Assembly (NCBI GenBank): GCA_002270565.1
Contig: NQMI01000243.1
Location: forward strand, 19,075-38,333
From: Stenocarpella maydis
Lineage: Eukaryota > Ascomycota > Sordariomycetes > Diaporthales > Diaporthaceae
Reading direction: 5' to 3'
Length of the DNA stretch: 19,259 nt
Both the position numbers and the translations under genes were made by a program. The notes under the pieces were generated by a model that saw only the letters and a program-made list of their open reading frames with translations, ran no database searches and was not told where the DNA came from. The first letter of the stretch is position 1, and every line of letters starts with the position of its first letter. Shown here one piece after another: positions 1 to 8,042 of the stretch.

Positions 1-891
1 TAGGAACTAATTTATTCTTATTATATAATACTAATACTATTACTAACCCTAGTAATAGTTATAATTATACTATATGCAAATATTACTACTAGCTAGGGCA
101 TATTATAAGGCTTTATTAACTTAAGCTACGCAGGCCCTATATAAGGACTAATAAGCTGAATATATATAGTAATAATTCTATAGTAGCAAATTAACCTAAT
201 AACCTAATAGCACCTAGGAAGGTAACCTACTATAAGTGTTAGCAGTATGAGTACTATTTATAAAAGTGCCTCTAGTAGTAGAGCAGCCCTATAGCACCTA
301 GGGAGGCACCTATTATAACCGCTAGCAATATAGGCATTATATAGACTAGTACCTTAAGTTATAAAGTCGCTACTATTATATCTATAATATAAAGAACTAT
401 ATTAGCACTGTATACCTAACTTAAGCATGCTAAACCTATAGCTAAAAGAGATATATTATAGCTAACTACCTAAGGTTATTTAATACTAATAAGGAAGTAA
501 TATATATATATAATAGATCAGTATAAGTATAATATCTTTATATAGCTAGCTTTATATTAAAGTATTAATAAGGTTTAGTAATAAAATGCATTATTTAAAA
601 GCCTTAATAAACTCTAAAGTAAATAAAAACTTAATTAACTACAGTATAATAAAAATGTATAAGTAATACTATTACTTTATTACTAGCCTATTTCTAATAA
701 TTATTCATAAAGAAATATTATTTATTTATAAGAGTTATTTAATATTTCTTAAGATTTATAATAGTATAGGCATTATATATATATAGTACTACTACTTTAT
801 AATTATTAACTTTCTAAATACTAGTATAATATTAGGGTTCTTATAACTAAAGGCTACTAATCCTTTAATCCAGTAAGAATAATACTAATAG
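1..891. repeat. AT-rich RIP-altered transposon relic
   Basis: This stretch is dominated by TpA (tat, tag, taa) with very few CpA or TpG, which is the composition left by repeat-induced point mutation in ascomycete transposons. All six frames are dense with stops after about position 480. In the first part one plus-strand frame keeps protein-like content and a zinc-knuckle signature (listed separately). From about 540 to 891 I see no motif I can name. The left end runs off the window and the right end is the start of the LTR at 892. Confidence 0.7.
3..480 (+). pseudogene. Gag-like relic with decayed CCHC zinc knuckle
   Basis: One plus frame starting at position 3 stays fairly open and contains, at 228-269, the spacing of a CX2CX4HX4C zinc knuckle. 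The first Cys reads as Tyr (tac), the second is intact (tgt, 237-239), the His reads as Tyr (tac, 252-254) and the last Cys is intact (tgc, 267-269). Tag and taa stops sit where Gln is likely. C-to-Y and H-to-Y are the changes RIP makes from TGC and CAC. Zinc knuckles of this spacing occur in Gag of LTR retrotransposons and in ORF1 of LINEs. Nothing here separates the two, and I see no RT nearby. It is incomplete at the left edge. Confidence 0.4.
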
Positions 892-1052
892 TGTTCCGGG
901 GTCTAGGGGAACCGGCATGTTTCGGAATCCGGAGGAAAACCAGCCTTGGCATCCCCCCCCCTCCCTTCAAGACTATAAGAAGGGGCCTTCCTGCGTTGCT
1001 TTTGAGAAATTTCTAATCCTAGAGAATCAATCTTTTTATACCCTATGAATTT
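892..1052 (+). mobile_element. LTR fragment, copy 1 (5' 161 bp)
   Basis: It begins TGTTCCGGGG and matches the first part of the 400-bp LTR at 7619-8018, including the C homopolymer (nine C here, ten there) and the TATA-like tttttataccc near the end. Differences from copy 2 are nearly all transitions. The match stops exactly at the N at 1053, so the rest of the LTR is missing from the assembly rather than biologically deleted. No target-site duplication can be tested because the right end is not present. Confidence 0.8.
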
Positions 1053-1053
1053 N
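1053..1053. other. Single N, probable collapsed assembly gap
   Basis: One ambiguous base interrupts LTR copy 1 after 161 of 400 expected bases. The sequence to the right has no LTR similarity, so the N probably stands for a gap or join of unknown length and not for one uncertain base. Confidence 0.75.
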
Positions 1054-1640
1054 AGGGCTTATTTCCTTAGAAGGGATATAAAGGACTGATGTTAAGAAGG
1101 TTTAGTAGATCCTAACCGCCTATATCACCTAAAACTCTCTTGCCCTTAGATGTAGCACCTAAAGGTTTAGCACGCTAATTCCCTAATATAGGTAAACTAG
1201 GTATAATAAAGCCCCAGTTTAACTAATTAGGCCCCTTTTCAGTTTTCCCTTTTAAGTTATTATTATAACATCTAGTTACCCTATTAAACACTATATCTAA
1301 GATATCATCTGATATCATATAATGTTGGGTTGGGTGATAGCGGTACTAAATGTTGCGTGCTTCTATAGGGAGTTAAAGAGGTTCCTACCCTACCGACTGC
1401 TATCCTTCTGATTGGTAAGCTCAGAGCTTCTGCTATTATTAGCACCCCCTGCGGTCAGAATAGCTAGCGTTAGCAGCATAAGGGTATTCCGGGTATCTAT
1501 ATTGTCCTCTCCTATAAGACTAGCGGTTAAGTAGCTCCCGCCTTTACCTATAGCAAGACTTCATAATACTTAATGTGACCTTCTATACTAATACCTTTTA
1601 CTCTAATCATACCTAGTTATTCCTATACGCATCTTAGTAA
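1054..1640. other. No gene recognised; moderate composition
   Basis: This stretch is less TpA-biased than 1-891, with scattered stops in all frames. A small palindrome with GATATCA/TGATATC arms and a 2-nt loop sits near 1302-1317. I see no motif, RNA gene or clear repeat partner inside the window. Confidence 0.5.
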
Positions 1641-1645
1641 ACTTC

Positions 1646-1983
1646 AGATAGCACTTACACCCTTATTTCTTCTAAACACACCTGGTATAGAGAAACATTT
1701 AACACCTTCAGATAGCACTTACATCTTGCCTCTCCTAAAGAACCTTTAGTATTAAGAAATATTTGACTTCACTATTACTGTAAGGGAGTGATTAGGACCT
1801 GACCTGTCCTGTATGCGTCTCTGCAGACCCCGAATAGCACTTACGCCTTTGCTTCTCCTAGATACACTTATTATAGAGAAACATTTAATAATCTTAGATA
1901 GCACTTACACCTTGCCTCTTTAGCTGCAGCGCTAGTGCAGAGAAACATTTGCCTCTATTGTTATAACAAGGGATAGATTAGGA
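1646..1983. repeat. Nested repeat, four units of about 64 bp
   Basis: A core AGATAGCACTTAC or close variant occurs at 1646, 1710, 1831 (gaatagcacttac) and 1896. Each is followed about 45 bp later by AGAGAAACATTT or a variant (1689, 1754 as aagaaatattt, 1875, 1939). Units 1-2 and 3-4 are 64-65 bp apart, and each pair ends in a gattaggacct segment (about 1789 and 1976). The arrangement is therefore a two-fold repeat of a two-unit block. It lies upstream of the Gag-protease relic and could be part of that element's LTR or leader, which is inference. Confidence 0.75.
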
Positions 1984-2549
1984 CCTATATCTTCTATTTT
2001 TCCAATAGGGGATATTCATTCTACTCCCCCATCCACTAGAAGTTCTCCCTCTAGGGGAAGGGAGTAGGATATAGATAAGGCAAGGGGGCTCTCATTAAAG
2101 AAAGGTCCACCTTAAGGACGCCGGTCTCCTTAGGAACCTACCCCCACCCCATCTAGGACCTCTAATCAGGAGCATTATGCTCCTATGCTACCTATTTAGG
2201 CAACTTCTCAGCCTATCATACCTTTAATGCCCTTTAGAAACACTGCCCTTTAGACCTTACTATTCCTTAGCTTTTAAGAGGATATTTACAAAGGTAGGTC
2301 TAATTAGCTTAATCCTATAGCTATAGCTTTCTATAGGGATATAGAATATTGCAGTATTAAGAAGTTTACTAAAGGCCGTTTGGAATTTTTGCTTTAAAAA
2401 GGAAGGATAAGCTTACCTTGCGTTTAGAGATATCAGTCTCTAATTGCTAGCCGCCCCAAACTCAAGGGCAATATATCTCTTAGGGAACCAAAGAATAATT
2501 TCTAATAAAGAGGAAGGTAGTACTAGAAATGCAGTAAGGGACTTCCACT
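1984..2549. other. Possible decayed 5' part of the gypsy gag
   Basis: I find no continuous frame. Short protein-like runs appear in two plus frames, for example around 2325-2400, separated by stops and apparent frame changes. These could be the N-terminal Gag of the element whose Gag-protease segment begins near 2550, but no motif supports it. The stretch includes an approximately 60-bp purine/pyrimidine-biased segment at 2020-2080. Confidence 0.3.
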
Positions 2550-3400
2550 ATGGCTAGGGAGGGGAAAAGTAAAACGAAGGGTAATCTAATAGGTCCGAGC
2601 AAGACCAAAAAGTTAACTAAAGCTAAGCCCAAACAAGGACCCCTAATCCCCCAGACCCCTGAAGCTAAGGCCATGGACGCCATCCTCGCTACCTTAATCA
2701 AAATGCTGATTTCAGATATTCTCACGCTTAGCAAGACCAATGCTATTCTGATTAGAGAGCTCCTTGCTTACAGGGATAATACCTCTCTTAATAAGTGGCC
2801 TTTCGAGCTAGTCCCAGATAGGGATATGCCTTAAGCCACAGGTCCAGGACTCAGTATAGTCTCTGCTTTATCCAAAATTAAATATAAGTAATACTTAAGC
2901 TCTAATCAGATGCATATCATCAGGTATAAGGTAAATTTAATATTATCTCAAACTACTAATATAGTAAACCATAGTTGCTGCAGATCCATCTACCTAAACA
3001 TTAAAATTGCTTTAAAGAGCTATAAGATCCTCCTAGCCCTACTAAATATAGGTGCTAAGATAAATCTTCTTCCTTTATCCTATTGCCGCCAGAATAAGTT
3101 ATCCTATACTCCACTTCAAAATATAAACTCTACAGTTTATAATGAAGCATTACTAGCACTAATTAAAGTAACTAAGGAGTAGGTATATATTAGTTATAAT
3201 AGGATAAGGGCTATTTTCTTTATTATAGATAATAAAATGCATAATACTACCTATAACATCCTTTTAGGGATACCTTTCTTTTTAGATATAAACTTAACTT
3301 TTAAGCAATCAAGGGGGTTCCTTTTCGCATACATCACTCTTAACAGGTCGCGAGTGATGTATGGGCTGGGGAGGAGGAACTAGAAGCCCTTTTAGGTAGC
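2550..3400 (+). pseudogene. Ty3/gypsy Gag-protease relic
   Basis: A single plus frame runs from the ATG at 2550 through two nonsense codons (about 2832 and 2889) and a further TAG at about 3180, to a TAG near 3380. The first 94 codons are Lys/Pro-rich and then helical, and I do not recognise them. From about 2990 the frame reads as a retropepsin. The catalytic D-[ST]-G-A motif is present as NIGA (3045-3056). It is followed by an INLLP segment and, near 3255-3290, by the conserved NILLGIPFF strand. Asp-to-Asn and Thr-to-Ile are changes RIP produces, so the protease would be dead even without the stops. Length and order fit the Gag-PR junction of a fungal gypsy element. No RT follows on this strand, so the element is truncated or its pol was replaced. 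The protease call is fairly sure and the Gag call is inferred from position. Confidence 0.6.
3328..3363. repeat. Perfect 12-bp inverted repeat (hairpin)
   Basis: CATACATCACTC (3328-3339) and GAGTGATGTATG (3352-3363) are exact reverse complements around a 12-nt loop. It lies in the 3' part of the protease relic, just upstream of its terminal TAG. It could be a recoding or structural signal of the retroelement, or a chance fold. No repeat partner is visible. Confidence 0.8.
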
Positions 3401-3513
3401 TGCTACTAAAGCAGTCTTCTGTTTGGATAGGTATACACCCTAGAGACCTGCAACCCGATTCCAGCCGGACCTAGAAAAGGGGGCAGATTACTATTAACGG
3501 GACCTATCCCCTA

Positions 3514-3810
3514 ATGCGCCTAAAGAAATTCATTTATAAGAGGGGAATTTAGGAGCCAGAGGTGCCTTTTCTTTGGGAGGATAACCCTCCTGAAAGTCAA
3601 CAAACCGGGAGGAAGCTATTAGAAGTAGCTAGATATAATGTCTTCCCAGATACGCTAGATAATATACTCCATCCTACTACCCCTGATCAGGATGATAACA
3701 ATTGGTACTAAGACTGGTCTCTTCCTGGCTGGATGGTCCCCTAAGCGCAGGTATGCTTAAATATAGACAGCTCATACGATTCAGACTTATTGGATTCAGC
3801 TAATTAGACT
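3514..3810 (+). pseudogene. Unrecognised decayed reading frame after protease
   Basis: From the ATG at 3514 a plus frame, different from that of the protease relic, remains protein-like for about 100 codons. It is acidic and Trp/Pro-rich, with runs such as PFLWEDNPPESQQ and NVFPDTLDNILHPTTP, and is broken only by four TAG/TAA stops. The stops look like RIP of Gln or Trp codons. It may continue the polyprotein after a frameshift or be a separate short gene. I do not recognise the family, and no RT motif appears. Confidence 0.35.
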
Positions 3811-3890
3811 TAAAGGATAACACTATATGTGAACATTCCACTTGTTAACCCTAATAACCTTAAGCTAAAGGAATATAAATTCTAAGATAA

Positions 3891-3938
3891 GATATAAAAA
3901 AGTTAAAATATAAAAAAGTTAAGATATAAAAAAGTTAA
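3891..3938. repeat. 16-bp tandem repeat, three copies
   Basis: GATATAAAAAAGTTAA is repeated three times head to tail (3891-3906, 3907-3922 with one G-to-A change, 3923-3938), and a partial fourth copy begins gataat. It lies in the spacer between the gypsy relic and the minus-strand DUF3716-like relic. Confidence 0.9.
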
Positions 3939-4094
3939 GATAATATTATATCTCTAATCAAATAAGTATACTTCTCTTGGGACTATATGCAAGATAAAAA
4001 TCATTGGTTCTTGATTTACTGCTAAAAGAAGTGTTAGCAACTTGAAAAACTGGATTTACCCCAGCCTTGCCTGACCCTTCTGATCACCTTACAA

Positions 4095-4990
4095 CTATGA
4101 CTGGAGATCTGTGGGCTTGTACTTGAACTTCCTGGGCATACGTCCGGTAATCTCGCCTATAGCATCCGCGTGAGTTTCCTTATATCCTATCTTAGTAGCT
4201 GCCTTAGTGTACTTGCCTAGTGAGAGCTCTAAAGGAGGCATGTTTGGAGGCTCGTTGATTAGATCGGGATGCGCGTTAGTAATATAGTTGTAATTACTCT
4301 CGGAAATCTTTAGCATCTTGAAATCATAAAGGTAACCCTTAATATAGTAGATATAATTAGCGCAAGCGTTATCTTGAAATCCTTGGAGCAATTAGTATTT
4401 AAAGAAAGGGATTATGATGGGGATAATGCCTTAGAGAGTTGTTTGATTATAGTTAGCCCCTATCTGCTGCATGCAACAGTTGTACGGATTTGCGTTGTGA
4501 TGACTGAAGAAGGCGATAAGGAGAGCTGGGCCCCGATGAAGGTTATTCCCCTAGTATAGTTAAGACATATACTTCTCATAAGGGCTACCATTTGTGTGCT
4601 TAATAAAAACGTTATTTAGACCTCCTTTAATTAGAGTGCTAAGGCAAGACTATAGGTACTTGCGAGCCTCTGGGGCTTTTAGGAAGGGAAAGAATAGTTT
4701 GAGCAGCTCAGATTTATATATTAAGGAGAGGGTCTATAGAACGTAAAGACCCTTGCCTCTGCCCTTAAGGTTGTACATCTTAATATTTATTATAAAGGCC
4801 TTATAAAGTGGTAATTTATAGACCTAGTTTCATGAAAGGATTGCATTCGGCTGAAAACAAGTGCAGATGCCCTCTTTGTGGATAGGAGGAGGATTGTATA
4901 TTTTAAAGACCCTAACGATAGGAGGCAATTACTCCTTACCCTTTCCCTTCTCTTCTTAGCTCAATTAAGGAGGAGAAAATATAGTAATAG
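4095..4990 (-). pseudogene. Decayed Cys-rich gene, DUF3716-like
   Basis: On the minus strand one frame runs from about 4990 down to a TAA/TAG region near 4095 with about seven internal stops. Its last 98 codons are fully open. Near 4310-4365 it reads ACAN-Y-(8 residues)-Y-DF. If the two Tyr were Cys, as RIP of TGC/TGT would give, this matches the CANC-x8-C-[ST]F ending of the fungal cysteine-rich family DUF3716. A second Cys-like cluster (PYNCC) lies about 50 codons upstream, where the family has its first CxxC. The function of DUF3716 proteins is unknown, though they are common in accessory regions of Pezizomycotina. The gene is divergent from the Ulp1-like relic, with about 230 bp between them. 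The alternative is an unrelated Cys-rich protein. The true start is not identifiable. Confidence 0.42.
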
Positions 4991-5120
4991 CGAAGCTCAT
5001 TTAATTAGAGAGGCTTAATAATTTAATAATAAGATTAATAATTAATAGTTAATAATGTTATTAGGGGGAAGTTAAAGAAAAGGATTAATAGGGGGAAAGC
5101 AACTTTAAATATGAAAAGTC

Positions 5121-5260
5121 AGAAAGGGGAGCTCTTATTAGAAGCATTTAAAGTAGTAAAGGTTGCTGCCTAACAGAAAAGGGAAGGAAGTTAAGTGATT
5201 CACTAGCTTAAGTAATTCACCCATCTTGAGGCTCCCCTTCTAATAAAAGCCTACCTTTCT
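5121..5260. repeat. 24-bp imperfect inverted repeat between divergent relics
   Basis: The segment 5121-5144 and the reverse complement of 5237-5260 agree at 20 of 24 positions. Both begin AGAAAGG and end TTATTAGAAG. The arms enclose 92 bp, and the unit sits in the gap between the divergent DUF3716-like and Ulp1-like relics. It could be a small inverted-repeat element or part of a shared regulatory region. No target-site duplication is visible. Confidence 0.6.
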
Positions 5261-7561
5261 GCTACAATCTCCAACCCAACTACTTCTTTTATAACCACTA
5301 TATTTCAGCTAATCTCTAATTAGCATAATATAACTTATATCATTAAGACTTAAAAGCTGCTGCAACCATTAATCTCTACCCTTAAAACTTATTACCTCCC
5401 CTCCATTACTTAATTTCTCCTTGCCTTAGCACCTTTTTTCCCAATCCAACTGATTAGAAAGATATCTTCCTTAAGCTAGCAAATAATAAAGAAAGGTAAG
5501 GGAAAGAAGAAGGGATCCTCATTAATCTAGTTCACAGCCATTAATAGTCCAAAAGGCCAAGTCAGCCCTATAAACGATCCCAACGCCCTTATGCCTACTA
5601 TTGAGTACCTAGATCCTTCTGATTAGGTTGGCCTTAAAGTATGACTTTTAGCGTTGCCCTTCATTACGAATTTTAATAATATCAACCCTATATGGCAGCT
5701 GAGATTTCCCAACCCATGCGATATCTACAATTAAGGAAACTAGGATTGTAGAGCTAGTGTAAACCTAATAAAAGACCCGTTTAAAACTAGAATCCTTAAT
5801 AATGAGTTAGTACTCTCTCAAGCTTTTAATATATCAGACCTTTTAGTATAACCGCTATTCTTTTAGAACTAAAAATGGGGGTATAGTGATTATGTGTAGC
5901 GGGTAGTGGATATATATTTTGAGGGCGTTAATCTCTATCCTTAGTTTAGAGACCCCCCTGGGTAGAAGAACCTGTTTGGCACTTACTATGGTGACTTCCT
6001 TATGACCCTTTATAATGCAGAAGGTCTCCTAGCTTAAGAGGCATGCCTGCATACTGATTATATTCTGGGGCTTATTAATTAGCAGCTGATTGATTTCAGC
6101 AACCTGGTCTTTGTAGTGCCTATAACCTATGATGTTAATGGAGAACCCCCCAGATTGTGGAGATACTACTTACTAAAGGATAGCCAGAGGTTCATCATCC
6201 AAGTTATGCATACCCCAGGCCATTGGGTATTAAGCATCTTCAACAGGGATACTAAATGACTCGGTATAATCAACACTTATCCTGATTGGAGAACTCGTGA
6301 TAGGATGTACCCCTATATAAGGGACTGCATTATATACTTTCTTACCCTTGGGCTACCTGAAGGATTCTCAAAACAGGCATGCATAGCGATCCAAGTGAAG
6401 GTTATGCTGCAGCTGGGATCAACTGCCTGTGGACTCCTTATGGCTACCTATATTGCCTTTTTCTTCCGAGAAAATTGTGGAAAGAATGGCTGGGAGTTTG
6501 GAGACTGGATTAAGACCAAGCTGCTTAAATCTGCCCCTTCTAGCTTACCCGCTAAAAAAGCCTTAGCTCTTATCTAGGGTTTTGCTATTCAATCGAAAAT
6601 CAATGGATCTAGGTATCCAATTAAGGGCATCCAGAATACTCTAGTTATTAGCTATAATAAGTATGAGAGGCTTATAGCAGGAAAGAATGTTGTATACTCT
6701 CAAGCCAACATCTTAGGGATGAATAAGGGGGAGACTAAGTATTGCGCCACACCTAGTATAGGATTAGAACTAGGATAAAATCTACTAGGCTTTCTTATAG
6801 TAAGATTTAATAAGGCTAATCTTTTAAGGCCTACTAATGTCCGGACTTCTAGGTCAAGCAAAACTCCTGTTGCCCCTAATAGCTTAAAGAGCCAGCTACC
6901 TATCCTAATATCTAAGATACCTGGTGCGGCCGTAAAGGATTTAATCATGATATCTAGGCTTGAACTTCACAAGGACCCATCCAAGACACCTAAGCCTCTG
7001 CCTTAAGCAGATAGAGCATGAATATACGGAGAAGATGGTCTTGGGATACCGAGTAAAGCGAGAACTGCTCTACAGATGCCTAATTAGAGTAGGGCCGGAA
7101 CGCTATAGGGTGACCCTATTAAACTTCTCTCATAGTAGATATTAAAGGCAAGCATTAGGAATATATCCCCAGGAGGAAATGTGAATATAGGTAGGATAAC
7201 CCCTAAGCAATCAGGTATCTTAAGGTCTTCATCATTATCTCTATCCTCTATTCCAGCTATACTGCTACCACATCGCCTATCACCCGCCATAATAAGAATT
7301 ATAATGATTCAGAAGTATAACTAGAATGCAAGCAAGTAGGTGGGGATTAAGGAAGCGAATTACTGGGTTCCCATACTAGCAATTAATAACAGCTATTAAT
7401 CCTAGGCTTATAAAAAGGCAGCTAAGCAAGAGGAGAAGGATTATAGACCAAGCGTGCTGCAATAGAATGAGAGTAGGGATAAGCGGGCTAGGAATTAAGA
7501 GCTATAAAGGGTCTAATAGAGCTAAATTCAGGTAGCTTATCTAATTAGAGGAGGAAAGTGA
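5222..7561 (+). pseudogene. Decayed Ulp1-type (C48) cysteine protease gene
   Basis: One plus frame runs unshifted for about 780 codons to TGA at 7559-7561, broken by roughly two dozen stops, nearly all TAG/TAA where Gln or Trp would fit. The N-terminal third is Ser/Thr/Pro-rich with a basic run (KKGKGKKK, about 5492-5515). The protease domain spans about 5890-6500. The catalytic His is in PGHWVLSIF (6221-6223), the oxyanion Gln is at 6410-6412, and the Cys is in STACGLL (6428-6430), six residues after the Gln as in yeast Ulp1. The expected Asp, 17 residues after His, reads Asn (6272-6274). The C-terminal part is basic and Gln/Glu-rich, coiled-coil-like. Ulp1-family enzymes cleave SUMO-like conjugates. 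In fungi such domains also occur in transposons, for example KDZ-type. I see no transposase, so host gene or element cargo is undecided. The start is uncertain: the frame is open from about 5222 with no clear ATG. Confidence 0.65.
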
Positions 7562-7607
7562 TTTTGGTTGTTTCAAGTAGACTATTGCTTGTTCTTTATA
7601 ATGGTTT

Positions 7608-7616
7608 GGAAAGGGG
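7608..7616 (+). promoter_or_regulatory. Candidate polypurine tract before LTR
   Basis: GGAAAGGGG ends two bases before the TG that starts the LTR at 7619. A purine run in this place primes plus-strand synthesis in LTR retrotransposons. If real, it makes the 7619 LTR the 3' LTR of an element lying to its left. Chance remains possible because the tract is short. Confidence 0.4.
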
Positions 7617-7618
7617 TG

Positions 7619-8018
7619 TGTTCTGGGGTCTAGGGGAACCGGTATATTTCGGAATCCGGAGGAAAACCAGCCTTAGCATCCCCCCCCCCTCCCTCCAAGG
7701 CTATAAGAAGGGGCCTTCCTACATTGCTTTTGAGAAATTTCTAGTCCTAGAGAATCAATCTTTTTATACCCTGTGAATTTATATCTATCAGATATATACG
7801 TGTGTATTGTGAAACTATTTCTTGTGCCCTCTTTTTCTGCCTCTCCTTTTTGGCACCCTCTATTCCCCTTATATCTCTCCTATCGCGTTAGGGGCTCCTC
7901 TTCTTGCCTTCCACGCTCCTCTTGGGGTGGTTGCTTGATCAGGGCTCTGGCAGAACGTGTGCCTTTTTGTGTGTGTGGAGGTTTTGTCCTCTCGCTCTCC
8001 CCTCTGGGCCCGTTTTCA
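7619..8018 (+). mobile_element. 400-bp LTR, copy 2 (complete)
   Basis: It starts TGTTCTGGGG and ends CCCGTTTTCA, giving the TG...CA ends of an LTR. The left boundary is set by the match with copy 1 at 892, and the right boundary by the match with copy 3, which ends at 9473. The sequences beyond both boundaries are unrelated. Inside are ten C in a row (7680-7689), a TATA-like tttttataccc (about 7761-7772), and a pyrimidine-rich second half. Identity with copy 3 over 318 bp is about 96-97%, mostly transitions. The five bases on either side (gggtg and atact) do not form a target-site duplication. Open frames within it are not conserved genes. Confidence 0.82.
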
Positions 8019-8042
8019 ATACTATTGATATCTGCCTGGCGG

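Noticed and set aside
1302..1317. Palindrome GATATCA/TGATATC as an operator or element end
   Set aside because: It is short and AT-rich, with no partner and no adjacent gene. It is expected by chance in this composition.
2480..2740. Minus-strand open frame of 86 codons
   Set aside because: It is antisense to the Gag-protease frame, is hydrophobic because it mirrors a Lys-rich plus frame, and has no recognisable features.
4374..4559. Plus-strand open frame of 61 codons
   Set aside because: It is antisense to the DUF3716-like relic, whose minus frame has the better motif support and is longer.
6700..6948. Minus-strand open frame of 82 codons
   Set aside because: It is a shadow of the Ulp1-like plus frame, which continues in phase through the same stretch. 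No motif is seen.
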